This document shows positions 26,660 through 38,224 of a stretch of 63,270 bases of DNA, piece after piece. Made by a program: the position numbers and the translations under genes. The stretch spans positions 1-63,270 of the forward strand of contig NZ_LVJR01000007.1 in assembly GCF_001617365.1 (NCBI RefSeq), in the 5' to 3' direction. Positions within the stretch are counted from its first letter, which is position 1. Every line of letters begins with the position of its first letter. The stretch is from Rhodanobacter sp. FW104-R8 (GTDB lineage: Bacteria > Pseudomonadota > Gammaproteobacteria > Xanthomonadales > Rhodanobacteraceae). The notes below the pieces were generated by a model that did not search any database, had not been told where the DNA came from, and saw nothing but the letters and a program-made list of their open reading frames with translations.

Positions 26660-27554
26660 GTGGGGCGCGCTCGCCGCGCTGGGCCTGCTGGCCGCGTTTT
26701 CTGTCGCGGCCGCCGCGCCGGAGGACTACGCCACCTCGGTGGAACAGGCGCGCATCGAGCGCGTCGAGCAGCTGAGGCAGGCGGATGGCTATCTCGCGCT
26801 CACCGCATCGGGCTGGCTGCTGCCCGGCGCGAACAGCGTGGGCAGCGCCGCCGACAACCGCTTCACCGTCCCCGATGCGCCCGCGTACCTGGGCACCCTG
26901 GAGCTGGCGACGGACGGGCAGGTCAGCCTGCGGCTGCCCGACACCCGCGGCATCACCGTCGACGGCCGGCCGGCGGCCTCTGTCAACGTGCTGCACGCCC
27001 AGGGCCACGAAGGCAGTCGGCCGCCGACCCGGGTGGGTTTCGGCAGCAGCTACCTGTACGTGATCGAGAACGGCGCGCAACGCGGCCTGCGGGTGAAGGA
27101 CAACGCTGCGCCGCTGCGCACGCATTTCCCCGGCTTCGACTATTTCCCGATCGATCCCTCGTGGCGGATCGAGGCGGACTGGGTGCCGTTCGCGCAACCG
27201 CACGCGCTGAAGATCGCCTACGTCACCGGCACCGAGAGCGATACGCCGGTCGTCGGCAAGGCGGTGTTCCGGCGGGGCGGCCATACCTACGAACTGTTGC
27301 CGATCGACGAGGACGGCCGGCTGTTCTTCGTGTTCAGCGACCGCACGGCCGGCAAGCTGACCTACGGCGGCGCGCGCTTCCTGTACGCCGCGGCGCCGAA
27401 GGACGGCAAGGTGCTGCTTGACTTCAACCTGGCCGAGAACCCGCCGTGCGCGATCACCCCGCACGTGGTCTGTCCGCTGGCGCCGCCGGAAAACCGCCTG
27501 AAACTGCCGGTGACCGCGGGCGAAATGAAGTTCCGCGGGCCCGACAACGAGTAG
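26643..27554 (+). CDS. DUF1684 family protein, second copy
   Basis: A 303-aa paralogue of the preceding gene, sharing GWLLPGANSVGSAADN, PSWRIEADWVP, TYGGARFLYAAAPKDGKVLLDFN and NPPCAITPHVVCPLAPPENR. The start is GTG 26643 (MARIAEWGALAALG), giving a signal peptide that ends near VAAAAPED and a 17-base overlap with the first copy. The two genes are a tandem duplication that has diverged while keeping two C-terminal cysteines. Function unknown. Confidence 0.78.
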   Translation: MARIAEWGALAALGLLAAFSVAAAAPEDYATSVEQARIERVEQLRQADGYLALTASGWLLPGANSVGSAADNRFTVPDAPAYLGTLELATDGQVSLRLPDTRGITVDGRPAASVNVLHAQGHEGSRPPTRVGFGSSYLYVIENGAQRGLRVKDNAAPLRTHFPGFDYFPIDPSWRIEADWVPFAQPHALKIAYVTGTESDTPVVGKAVFRRGGHTYELLPIDEDGRLFFVFSDRTAGKLTYGGARFLYAAAPKDGKVLLDFNLAENPPCAITPHVVCPLAPPENRLKLPVTAGEMKFRGPDNE

Positions 27555-27557
27555 CAC

Positions 27558-27625
27558 GTAGGAGCCCGCTGGCGGGCGATGCCTTCCGACATGCCGAAGA
27601 GCATCGCCCGCCAGCGGGCTCCTAC
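27558..27625. repeat. REP-type palindrome (intact, two 25-base arms)
   Basis: Perfect inverted arms at 27558-27582 (GTAGGAGCCCGCTGGCGGGC then GATGC) and 27601-27625, separated by 18 bases. It lies between the convergent ends of the second DUF1684 gene and an enoyl-CoA hydratase gene. The GTAGGAGC...GCGATG ends are shared with the element at 30965. Confidence 0.85.
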
Positions 27626-27629
27626 GCGG

Positions 27630-28412
27630 TCAGGCGCCCTTGAACACCGCCTTGCGCTTCTCCAGGAATGCCGTGGTGCCTTCGCGCATGTCCTCGGTGG
27701 AGAACGCCAGCGCGAAACCCTGCGTCTCGAATTCCAGGCCTTGGTCGAGGCCGGTCTCGCCGCCTTGCAGCACCGCGTCGAGGATGCCGGCGGCGGCCAG
27801 CGGCGCGGCGGCGGCGAGCTGGTCGGCCAGCGCGTTCACCGCCTCGTCGAGCGCTTCGGGCGCCACCACGCGGTTGACGATGCCCAGCTCGTACGCACGC
27901 GCCGCGCCGATCGGCGTGCCGGTCAGGCACAGCTCCAGCGCGGCGCCGCGGCCGGCCAGGCGCAGCAAGCGCTGGGTGCCGCCGAAGCCGGGGATCAGGC
28001 CGAGGTTGATTTCCGGCTGGCCGAACCTCGCCTTCTCGCTGGCCACGCGCAGGTGGCAGGCCATCGCCAGCTCCATGCCGCCGCCCAGCGCGAAGCCCTG
28101 GATGCGCGCGATCACCGGCTTGCCCAGCCGCTCGATCGACGTCATCAGGCGCTGGCCGGCGCGCGAGAAGCCCTGCGCCTGCGCCGGCGTGTAGCCGTTC
28201 ATCTCGGCGATGTCGGCGCCGGCCACGAAGGCCTTCTCGCCGGCGCCGGCCAGCACCACCACGCGCACGGCATCATCCTGCGCGGCCTGGGCGAAGGCGA
28301 TGGTCAGCTCGTTGAGGGTGTCGCGGTTGAGCGCGTTGAGCTTGTCGGGGCGGTTGACGACGATCGTGCGCACCGCGCCGCGATTGCCGATTTCCAGGTT
28401 GCGATAGGCCAT
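27630..28412 (-). CDS. Enoyl-CoA hydratase
   Basis: Crotonase-fold hydratase of 260 aa acting on trans-2-enoyl-CoAs. Both catalytic glutamates are in place: one in GGGMELAMAC, one in PEINLGLIPGFGGTQ; the oxyanion-hole segment is AFVAGADIAEM. These make it a true hydratase rather than an isomerase. The substrate could be a fatty acyl or branched-chain acyl intermediate. Its 3' end abuts a REP palindrome. It is divergent from the FKBP gene. Confidence 0.9.
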   Translation of the reverse strand: MAYRNLEIGNRGAVRTIVVNRPDKLNALNRDTLNELTIAFAQAAQDDAVRVVVLAGAGEKAFVAGADIAEMNGYTPAQAQGFSRAGQRLMTSIERLGKPVIARIQGFALGGGMELAMACHLRVASEKARFGQPEINLGLIPGFGGTQRLLRLAGRGAALELCLTGTPIGAARAYELGIVNRVVAPEALDEAVNALADQLAAAAPLAAAGILDAVLQGGETGLDQGLEFETQGFALAFSTEDMREGTTAFLEKRKAVFKGA

Positions 28413-28579
28413 GAGCGGCTCCCGATGGATGCGAAGCCGCGATGGTAGCAGCGGGAACCTTTGTTGCCGCCGGGTTTCTCAAGCCGAGACGCCGTCGCTG
28501 CACGAAGCCGGCGAACCGCTTAGGATGGCCCGGCGGGATCGAGACGGTCGCGATAGGGAAGGCATTGGTGGAGAAAGGC

Positions 28580-29308
28580 ATGACACATCTGCGTGGCGGG
28601 CTGTTCGGCATGCTGCTGGTGCTGGGCGGTGCGGCGCATGCGCAGAGCGGCGCCAGGGCGGCAGCTGCGCCGCTGAAGCCCGACAAGGCCAAGCTGTCGT
28701 ACGCGATCGGCTACCAGATCGGCAGCCAGTTCGCCGATGGCCGGCCGGACGTGGAGATTCCCGTGCTGGTGCGGGCGATCCAGGATGCGTACGCCAAGCG
28801 CCATCCCAGCGTCCCGATGCAGGAAATGCACCTGCAGCTGCAGCGCCTCGACCAGCAGATGCACGCCGAGGCGCTGGCCGAGTTCAAGCGGATCGCCGTC
28901 ACCAACGCGCGCAAGAGCGCCGAGTACATGGCGCGCAACCGCAAGCAGCCCGGCGTGGTGCAGCTGCCGTCGGGCATCCAGTACGCGGTGTTGAGCCAGG
29001 GCGACGGCAAGGTCAATCCCACGGTCAGCAGCCTCGTCACCGTGAACTACCGCGGCATGCTGGTCGACGGTACCGAGTTCGACAGCACCTGGGCGCATGG
29101 CGCGCCGGTCAGCTTCAGCGTCGACAAGGTGATCCGCGGCTGGCAGGACGTGATCCCGCGCATGCACGTGGGCGATCGCTGGAAAGTGGTGATCCCGCCG
29201 CAGCTGGCCTACGGCGAGACCGGCGCCCTGCCGCGGATCGGTCCGAACGAGGCGCTGGTGTTCGAGATCGAGCTGCTCGCGATCAAGCCGGAGGCAGGCA
29301 AGCCCTGA
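28580..29308 (+). CDS. FKBP-type peptidyl-prolyl isomerase (FkpA/Mip-like)
   Basis: Periplasmic proline isomerase, 242 aa. A signal peptide (to AAHAQ) is followed by an N-terminal dimerisation helix region (LSYAIGYQIGSQFADG, long helices to about 125) and the C-terminal FKBP domain (VNYRGMLVDGTEFDSTW, GWQDVIPRMHVGDRWKVVIPPQLAYGE). The ATG at 28580 has GGAG nine bases upstream; GTG and TTG codons slightly upstream are alternatives. It probably assists folding of envelope proteins. Confidence 0.9.
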   Translation: MTHLRGGLFGMLLVLGGAAHAQSGARAAAAPLKPDKAKLSYAIGYQIGSQFADGRPDVEIPVLVRAIQDAYAKRHPSVPMQEMHLQLQRLDQQMHAEALAEFKRIAVTNARKSAEYMARNRKQPGVVQLPSGIQYAVLSQGDGKVNPTVSSLVTVNYRGMLVDGTEFDSTWAHGAPVSFSVDKVIRGWQDVIPRMHVGDRWKVVIPPQLAYGETGALPRIGPNEALVFEIELLAIKPEAGKP

Positions 29309-29334
29309 GCGTCGCGGTGGTAGCATGGCGTGGC

Positions 29335-29526
29335 ATGTCGAGCGTTCCGAACCCCACCGAAACCCCGCCCCTGACTCCCTGCATCGGCATCTGCCGGCTG
29401 GACGCGCGCGGCTGCTGCATCGGCTGCCTGCGCACCGGCGAGGAGATCGGCCGCTGGCGCGCGATGAGCGACGCCGAGCGGCTGCGGGTGATGCGCGAGG
29501 TCCTGCCGCTGCGCAGGGTTCCATGA
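29335..29526 (+). CDS. DUF1289 small cysteine-rich protein
   Basis: A 63-aa protein with the DUF1289 pattern TPCIGICRLD...CCIGCLRTGEEIGRW. The clustered cysteines suggest a metal or iron-sulfur site. Function unknown; it is often encoded next to metabolic hydrolases. Its stop overlaps the NUDIX start (ATGA), so it is translated with the following gene. Confidence 0.8.
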   Translation: MSSVPNPTETPPLTPCIGICRLDARGCCIGCLRTGEEIGRWRAMSDAERLRVMREVLPLRRVP

Positions 29527-30116
29527 TCGACGACGTGGTCAATGCGCTGCGGCCGTTGTCGACGCCGCCGACCGGCCCGGGCTGGAACCATGCCGACATG
29601 ACCGAATTGCTCGGCAGCAGCGGGCGCCAGCCCGCCGCGGTACTGGTCGGTTTTCGCGAAGGCGTGCAGCCGCGGCTGGTACTGACCGTGCGCACCGACC
29701 ACCTGCAGGCGCATGCCGGCCAGGTGGCGTTTCCCGGCGGGCGCAGCGAACCGGGTGACGACGACGCGCTTGCCACCGCGCTGCGCGAGAGCGAGGAGGA
29801 GATCGGCCTTGACCGCAAGCTGGTGACGCCGCTGGGCTACCTCGACCGCTTCGAGACGATCAGCGGCTACTGCATCACGCCGGTGGTGGCGCAGATCGCC
29901 GCCGAGGCCCGGCTGTATCCGGCGCCGGACGAGGTGGCCGAAGTGTTCGAGGTGCCGTTGGCGTTCCTGCTCGAACCGGCGAACCTGCGCCGTTACGTGA
30001 TGGAGTTCCGCGGCCATCGCCGGCCGATGGTGGAATTCGTCCACGGCGGCCATCGCATCTGGGGCGCCACCGCCGCCATGCTGTACAACCTGCTTGAGAG
30101 GATGGGACGGACATGA
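29523..30116 (+). CDS. NUDIX hydrolase, CoA pyrophosphatase-like
   Basis: A 197-aa NUDIX hydrolase. The NUDIX box GGRSEPGDDDALATALRESE continues into EEIGL and matches Gx5Ex7REUxEExGU; the following LDRFETISGYCITPVV and the preceding HAGQVAFPGG correspond to the CoA-pyrophosphatase (NudL/YeaB) signature. Predicted to hydrolyse CoA or related dinucleotides. Coupled by 4-base overlaps to the genes on both sides. Confidence 0.85.
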   Translation: MIDDVVNALRPLSTPPTGPGWNHADMTELLGSSGRQPAAVLVGFREGVQPRLVLTVRTDHLQAHAGQVAFPGGRSEPGDDDALATALRESEEEIGLDRKLVTPLGYLDRFETISGYCITPVVAQIAAEARLYPAPDEVAEVFEVPLAFLLEPANLRRYVMEFRGHRRPMVEFVHGGHRIWGATAAMLYNLLERMGRT

Positions 30117-30961
30117 CGCTGAAGACCACCCTGATCGATGTCGCCGCGCTGGCCGCGTTGCCGGCGGGCGAGGCGCTCATCGTCGACTGCCGCGTCGACC
30201 TGGCCGATCGCACGCAGGGCGAGCGCAGCTATCTGGCCGGGCATGTTCCCGGCGCCGTGTTCGCCGATCTCGAGCGTGACCTTTCCGACATGTCGCGCGT
30301 AGCCGAAGGGCTGGGCCGGCACCCGCTGCCCTCGGCGGTGGCGTTCGGCGCCTTGCTCGGCCGCTGGGGCTGGGTGCCGGGCCGGCAGGTGGTGAGCTAT
30401 GACGCCGGGCCGGGCGCGTTGGCGGCGGCGCGGCTGTGGTGGCTGCTGCGGCTGGCTGGCATACGCGAAGCGGCCGTGCTCGATGGCGGCTTCGCCGCCT
30501 GGCAGGCCGCCGGGCAGCCGGTGGAAAACGCGGTCCGCCCGCGCGTGCCCACCGAGGTGGCGCTGGCCTACGACGCGCGGCAGGTGATCGTCGACCACAC
30601 GGCGCTGCACGCCACGCCGGCGCCGCTGCTGGTCGACGCCCGCGCCGCCGTGCGCTACCGCGGCGAAGTCGAGCCGCTGGACCGTGCCGCGGGCCACGTG
30701 CCCGGTGCGCGCAACCGGCCGTACCTCGACAACCTGCTCGTCGATGGTCGCTTCAAGCCGCCGGCGCAGCTGCGCGAGGAATTCGCCGCGGTGCTGGGCG
30801 GCGCGACGCCCGACCAGGTCGTGCACATGTGCGGCTCCGGCGTCACCGCCTGCTACAACCTGCTGGCGATGGAACACGCCGGTCTGCACGGTTCACGGCT
30901 GTACGCGCCGTCGTGGAGCGGCTGGGTCAGCGACCCGGCGCGGCCCGTGGCGAAAGATTGA
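30113..30961 (+). CDS. sseA: 3-mercaptopyruvate/thiosulfate sulfurtransferase
   Basis: Two-domain rhodanese of 282 aa. The inactive N-terminal domain (about 5-135) and the catalytic C-terminal domain (about 150-280) are both recognisable. The active-site loop CGSGVTAC follows VHMC; a Gly-Ser-Gly-Val-Thr loop is that of mercaptopyruvate-specific enzymes rather than the basic loop of thiosulfate sulfurtransferase. It ends the DUF1289-NUDIX-rhodanese operon; a REP palindrome follows directly. Confidence 0.88.
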   Translation: MTLKTTLIDVAALAALPAGEALIVDCRVDLADRTQGERSYLAGHVPGAVFADLERDLSDMSRVAEGLGRHPLPSAVAFGALLGRWGWVPGRQVVSYDAGPGALAAARLWWLLRLAGIREAAVLDGGFAAWQAAGQPVENAVRPRVPTEVALAYDARQVIVDHTALHATPAPLLVDARAAVRYRGEVEPLDRAAGHVPGARNRPYLDNLLVDGRFKPPAQLREEFAAVLGGATPDQVVHMCGSGVTACYNLLAMEHAGLHGSRLYAPSWSGWVSDPARPVAKD

Positions 30962-30964
30962 TTG

Positions 30965-31042
30965 TGTAGGAGCGCACCCTGTGCGCGATGCTCTTGGTTC
31001 AAGTCGACATCAGAGCCATCGCGTACAGGGTGCGCTCCTACA
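30965..31042. repeat. REP-type palindrome (intact, imperfect 30-base arms)
   Basis: Left arm begins TGTAGGAGCGCACCCTGTGC and runs to GCGATGCTCT; the right arm is its complement with a G-to-A change and one inserted base. The loop is about 17 bases. It lies between the convergent ends of sseA and an enoyl-CoA hydratase/isomerase gene and belongs to the same family as 27558-27625. Confidence 0.85.
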
Positions 31043-31048
31043 GTCCGC

Positions 31049-31807
31049 TCATTTCTTACCTTTCAGCCGCGCGACCAACTGCTGCAGCACCGCCTGCGTC
31101 TCGGGATGGAAGAATGCGTCGACGAACTCGTCCAGCGGCAGCGCGTCCGGGTCGGCGTAGGCGGCGGCGAGGTCGGCGCGGGCCAGCGTGCGGGTGGCCA
31201 GCATCGCGTGCGACGGCAGGGCCAGCAACCCGCCCAGCCAGTGCAGGGCGCGCGTGGCGACCTGGTCGACGCCGGTGAGCTCGTCGACGAAGCCGCAGGC
31301 CAGCGCCTCGGACGACTCGATCATCGCGCCGGCGACCAGCAGCCGCTCGGCGCGATAGGTGCCGACCACGCGGCGCAGCGCCAGCTGGATCGCCTCGGGC
31401 ACGATCAGCCCGACCTGCACTTCGTTGAGGCCGATCCGGTACGGGCCTTCGGCCATCACCCGGTAGTCGCAGAACAGCGCCAGCACCGCGCCGCCGGCCG
31501 GGCTGTGGCCGGTGATCGCCGCCGCCAGCGGGATCGGCGCCCGCGCCAGGGTGGCGCACAGCGCGAAGAACTCGCGCCAGTATTCGCGCACGCCGGCGCG
31601 GTCGCGGCCGATCAGGGCCGGCACGTCGACGCCGGCCGAGAACAGCCCCTGCGCGCCGGACAGCACGATGCCGCGCATGCCGTCGTGCACGGCGTCGTCG
31701 ATGGCGGCGTGCAGCGCGCGCAGCAGCTCCAGGTTCAGCGCGTTGACCGGCGGCCGGGCAAGCTGGATCTCGCGGATGCCGTCGTCGTGGTTGGTGAGGT
31801 CGAGCAT
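31049..31807 (-). CDS. Enoyl-CoA hydratase/isomerase family protein
   Basis: A 252-aa crotonase-fold protein. The oxyanion-hole segment FSAGVDVPALIG and HSPAGGAVLALFCDYR are clear. The first hydratase glutamate is missing (AGGAVLA where hydratases have GGGMELA) but the second is kept (LNEVQVGLIVPE). This single-glutamate pattern is that of delta3,delta2-enoyl-CoA isomerases, so isomerase is the better guess. The C-terminus (QLVARLKGKK) ends just before the REP element. Confidence 0.8.
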   Translation of the reverse strand: MLDLTNHDDGIREIQLARPPVNALNLELLRALHAAIDDAVHDGMRGIVLSGAQGLFSAGVDVPALIGRDRAGVREYWREFFALCATLARAPIPLAAAITGHSPAGGAVLALFCDYRVMAEGPYRIGLNEVQVGLIVPEAIQLALRRVVGTYRAERLLVAGAMIESSEALACGFVDELTGVDQVATRALHWLGGLLALPSHAMLATRTLARADLAAAYADPDALPLDEFVDAFFHPETQAVLQQLVARLKGKK

Positions 31808-31825
31808 GGGGAACTCCGGTCGGAA

Positions 31826-33301
31826 TTACTGTGGTTGTTCGTCGGCGGTCCAGCTGTAGCGCACCGCATAGTCCAGCACGGCCTTGCCGTTGGCCGGCAC
31901 CTCGACGCGGAACTCCAGCGTATCCGTCGTCTGCCGGCTGGGCTTGCTGCCGGACGACACCAGCGTCCACTGGCGCCAGCGGCCGGGGTGCTCGCGCACG
32001 GTCACGGTGCGCGCGCTGTCGCCGGCGTTGTCGAGGCTGATGCGGAACGCCTCGTCCAGCGTGCGGCCGCCCTTGTCGACGTGGAAGGCAGTGCGCTCAC
32101 GCGTTGCGCGCAGGTCGAAAACGGTGCCCAGGGTGATGCTGGCGTCGCCACCCTTCGGCGTGTCGTCGATGCGGCCCTCGCCGACGAACTGCGGCGTGCC
32201 GTGGCGGTCGGCGGCGAGCACGCGCAGGTAGCCGGCCGGCAGGCTGTCGAACGCCTTCAACTTCAACGTGCTGATGATGGCGCTGCCGCCGCCCGGGTTG
32301 TAATCGCGCTCCAGGATCGGTCGCGGCGGCTGGAAGATGCTGCCGTTCTCGTACAGCGCGGTGCGTTCGCAGTCCAGCGTGCGGCTGGCGTACAGCGGTA
32401 CCTGGCTGACGCTGCCGTCGGACAGTTCGACCGCGCCGGGCAGGGTGTAGCTGCGGTAGTCGCCGAGGCTGTCCTGCTGCGGCAGGTCGGCGCTTTCGGC
32501 CTTGGCGCTGAAGCCGCGTGCCATCGACGCCATCGGCCGCGGCGCCGTGGCCCTGGCCATGTTCGGCTGGCCGGCGACCAGGGTGACCTGCGCGTCGTGC
32601 CAGTCGCGGCCGCTGCGGTTGGCGATGCTGGCGCGCGATTCGAACTGCACGCGGCAACCCGCGCCGGGCTGCAGCGTGGCCACGTAGGCGGCGCGCCAGC
32701 CGAGGCCGGAGGTGGGATAGCTGAGCACGGCGCGGGTCGGGCCGGCGCGGGCGGCGTCCACCCGCAGGCGCAGGCTGGAACCGCTGGGAAAGTCCGCGCC
32801 GGTGGCGCGGACCGCGGCATAGTGCGTGACCAGGGTGCTGCGGCCGGATGCGTCGCGCACCAGCAGGCCGTCGCCCGCGCGCAGCAGGCTGCCGCTGGCC
32901 AGCGGCTCGCCATTGCCGCCGAGCACGGCCACGTCGCGCCCGACCAGGCCGGTCAGCGCGGCGTTCGCGCCTTGCGCCAGCAGCAGGCGTTGCGAGAGCA
33001 CCTTCGCTCCGCCGTCGGGGAAGCCCAGCGCCAGCGCCTCGGCGTCGAGCGAATCCGGCAGGTCGCCAACCACCACGTCGTGCGTGCCGGCCGCAAGATC
33101 CAGCAGGCGCTGTTCGCGCACCACCGCGTAGCCGTCGCCCACGCTGCCGCCGCTGCCGGCGTACAGCGCGGGGCTGTCGCTGCGATACAGGCTAAGTGCC
33201 GTGGTGTCGGCGGCCTGGGCCGTCGACGCGCCGGCCAGGGCGGCGATGCAGGCGAGGGCCAGGGCCAGGGCGGGGCGATGTGCTGTCGTCATGAGGCGCA
33301 T
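31826..33301 (-). CDS. DUF4139 domain-containing secreted protein
   Basis: A 491-aa protein with a signal peptide ending near TAQAAD. The central and C-terminal parts (GLGWRAAYVATL, IANRSGRDWHDAQVTLVAGQPN, LDYAVRYSW) match the beta-rich DUF4139 family. No catalytic motif is seen. It sits 18 bases upstream of the isomerase gene on the same strand. An internal ATG three codons later (MTTAHRP) is an alternative start. Confidence 0.8.
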   Translation of the reverse strand: MRLMTTAHRPALALALACIAALAGASTAQAADTTALSLYRSDSPALYAGSGGSVGDGYAVVREQRLLDLAAGTHDVVVGDLPDSLDAEALALGFPDGGAKVLSQRLLLAQGANAALTGLVGRDVAVLGGNGEPLASGSLLRAGDGLLVRDASGRSTLVTHYAAVRATGADFPSGSSLRLRVDAARAGPTRAVLSYPTSGLGWRAAYVATLQPGAGCRVQFESRASIANRSGRDWHDAQVTLVAGQPNMARATAPRPMASMARGFSAKAESADLPQQDSLGDYRSYTLPGAVELSDGSVSQVPLYASRTLDCERTALYENGSIFQPPRPILERDYNPGGGSAIISTLKLKAFDSLPAGYLRVLAADRHGTPQFVGEGRIDDTPKGGDASITLGTVFDLRATRERTAFHVDKGGRTLDEAFRISLDNAGDSARTVTVREHPGRWRQWTLVSSGSKPSRQTTDTLEFRVEVPANGKAVLDYAVRYSWTADEQPQ

Positions 33302-33415
33302 TCCATCGTGGGGACCGGACCGCCATCATAGCGACGGCACGTGCACCCCGTGCGCCGACCGCATCACCGCGTGCCAGGCGATGCCGCCATCCGTGCCGGT
33401 TCCGCGCGCCGCCGG

Positions 33416-33904
33416 TCAGGATTGTCCAAGCGCCGGCGGCATGGGTTCGCTATCGTGATGCGGCCGTTTCCCGCGGTGACCGGACATGTCTGCATCCTCG
33501 ACCATCGATATCGCACCTGCCCGCCTGACGGACGACATCGAGACCGTGCGTGGCTTGTTCGCGGAGTACATCGACGGCCTCGGCGTATCGTGTGGGCCGG
33601 GAGTTGCGATGTTGTTCATGGCGGGCGGCACGAAGCGCGAGCTGAAGGCCAAGCTGCTGCCGTCCACCGGTTCGAAACGATGGAGCACGCCTGCCGGCAC
33701 CACGACGGTATCGCCGGCGACGACCGCGCGGCAGGCATCGGGAAAGCGCAGCCGCGCCCGCCCAGCCAGCACCCGCACGATCTCGTCGCCGGCATGGAAA
33801 TGCGGCCGGAAGCGCCAGGCATGGCGCGCACCGGCGATCGTCTCGATCCGGTCGGCGCCGGTTGCGCTGACCGTGAAGGACGTGCGTGCGGCCGCGGCGC
33901 GCAT
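33416..33904 (-). pseudogene. Truncated cupin/AraC-ligand-domain protein
   Basis: The first ~95 residues are a cupin: FRPHFHAGDEIVRVLAGRAR with metal-type histidines, then AVVAGDTVVVPAGVLHRFEP, as in the sugar-binding domain of AraC regulators. From about residue 97 the reading frame passes into the antisense of a GNAT fragment and shows no cupin or helix-turn-helix sequence. The gene is therefore probably 3'-truncated at about 33600. It begins six bases after the thioesterase stop, so it was the end of a uvrA-thioesterase-cupin run. Confidence 0.6.
33486..33595 (+). pseudogene. 5' fragment of a GNAT-type acetyltransferase gene
   Basis: From the ATG at 33486 the frame reads MSASSTIDIAPARLTDDIET, then VRGLFAEYIDGLGVS, the usual first ~35 residues of a GNAT N-acetyltransferase. 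After that the frame runs antisense into the cupin gene and loses all family resemblance. A deletion appears to have joined the 5' ends of two convergently oriented genes, removing both 3' parts. Confidence 0.5.
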
Positions 33905-33910
33905 GGACCG

Positions 33911-34368
33911 CTACCCGACGGCGTTGCGGATCGCTTCGGGCAGCGGCACCGGCTTGCCGCTGGCCGGGTCCATCCACACCATCACCACGTGGCCGTCGCA
34001 GTACGGCCGGTCGGGGTGTTCGGCATCGATCACGCGGTGCGCGATCGTCATCGAGCTATTGCCCACGCGCTCGCAGTACAGCTGCACCTGCAACTGCGCG
34101 GGCCAGGCGATGGGGCGGCGGTAGTTGACCTGGCTGGCGGCCATCACCGGCATCGCGTGGTCGTCGAACCACGGCCCGGGCACGTGGCTCAGCCACTGCA
34201 GCCGTGCCTCTTCGAGGTAGGTGAGGTAGTTGGAGTTGTTGACGTGGTTGAACGCGTCGAGGTCGCGCCAGCGCACGCCGATCGAGGCGACGTACAGCGG
34301 CTTGCCGTTTTCGGTTTCCGGCGCGGTCGCGTTGGCGGCATCGGCCGCCCTGGTGGACTTGCGTGGAC

Positions 34369-34372
<4 letters not shown>
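33911..34372 (-). CDS. Acyl-CoA thioesterase, 4HBT hotdog family
   Basis: A 153-aa hotdog-fold thioesterase. [20 protein letters not shown] carries the catalytic Asp of the 4-hydroxybenzoyl-CoA thioesterase family, and EEARLQWL follows. Substrate unknown. The ATG at 34372 overlaps the uvrA stop (ATGA). The first ~20 residues are an Ala/Thr-rich extension. Confidence 0.85.
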
Positions 34373-37332
<2,960 letters not shown>

Positions 37333-37481
37333 GGACGCCGGATATGGGGGGGAACGTGCACTATACCAACCTGGGCAGGTCAGTTATTGCCGCTTCAGCC
37401 GGAAAGTTCCGATCGGCGGCAACGTATGGCCTAATGCACGGTTCCCCGGCCGCGAGGCCGCTTCGTCGGAGATCACCCCCC

Positions 37482-38114
37482 ATGCGTAGCCGGATCCGGA
37501 TCGGCGCCCTGCTGTGGTTGCTCGCTTTCTGCGGGTCGGCCGCGGCCGTCGTGGCGCCCAGCGAGCAGCAGGTACGCGACCTGTTCAAGGTGATGCGGGT
37601 GGAACAGACCCTCGGCCAGATGAACACGCAGATGGCCGCGCAGATGCGGCAGAAGCTTCCCTGCGTGCCGGCGGAATACTGGCAGGGGTTCATCGACGGC
37701 GACGGCACCAACGCCGTGGTGCAGCGCATGGTCCCGGTGTTCCAGCGCCATTTCAGCGGCGAGGAGATCGACGGGCTGCTCAAGTTCTACCGCTCGCCGC
37801 TGGGCCAGAAGGTGCTGACCGAAATGCCGGCGGCCATGGCCGAGGCGACCCAGGCCGGCCAGCAGTGGGGGCAGGAGCGCGCCCGCACGATGTTGCAGGA
37901 GCTGCAGAAGAAGGGCAGCCTCGATGCGCAGGGCCGCTGCCCGGCGGTGCCGGAGGCGGCTGACGAGGGCGAGGCCAGACCCGCGACCCGGCCGGCGAAG
38001 AAGCACGTCCGGCACAAGCCGGTGCACCATCACAAGCCGGCAGCCAAGCCCGAGCCCAAGTCGGCGGCACCGGTTCCGGCAAAGTCCGCGGCGCCGGCTG
38101 CAGCCCAGTCCTGA
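37482..38114 (+). CDS. DUF2059 domain-containing secreted protein
   Basis: A 210-aa protein with a signal peptide ending near SAAAVVAPS. Residues about 30-150 form the helical DUF2059 domain ([33 protein letters not shown]). The last ~55 residues are a low-complexity Lys/His/Pro/Ala tail ([17 protein letters not shown]) that may bind cell wall or metal. Function unknown. ATG 37482 is preferred as it gives a proper signal peptide. Confidence 0.75.
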   Translation: MRSRIRIGALLWLLAFCGSAAAVVAPSEQQVRDLFKVMRVEQTLGQMNTQMAAQMRQKLPCVPAEYWQGFIDGDGTNAVVQRMVPVFQRHFSGEEIDGLLKFYRSPLGQKVLTEMPAAMAEATQAGQQWGQERARTMLQELQKKGSLDAQGRCPAVPEAADEGEARPATRPAKKHVRHKPVHHHKPAAKPEPKSAAPVPAKSAAPAAAQS

Positions 38115-38129
38115 CCGGCTGGTCAGGAA

Positions 38130-38159
38130 TTGACCAGCGGTCCATGGCCTCGCTATACT
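38130..38159 (+). promoter_or_regulatory. Strong sigma-70 promoter for rplU-rpmA
   Basis: TTGACC (38130-38135), an 18-base spacer and TATACT (38154-38159), about 65 bases before the rplU start. Confidence 0.75.
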
Positions 38160-38224
38160 TCTGCGTTCGTTCCGGCCGGTTCGGGGCGAAACACCCAAGA
38201 GAATAACGACAGAAGGGCATTTCC

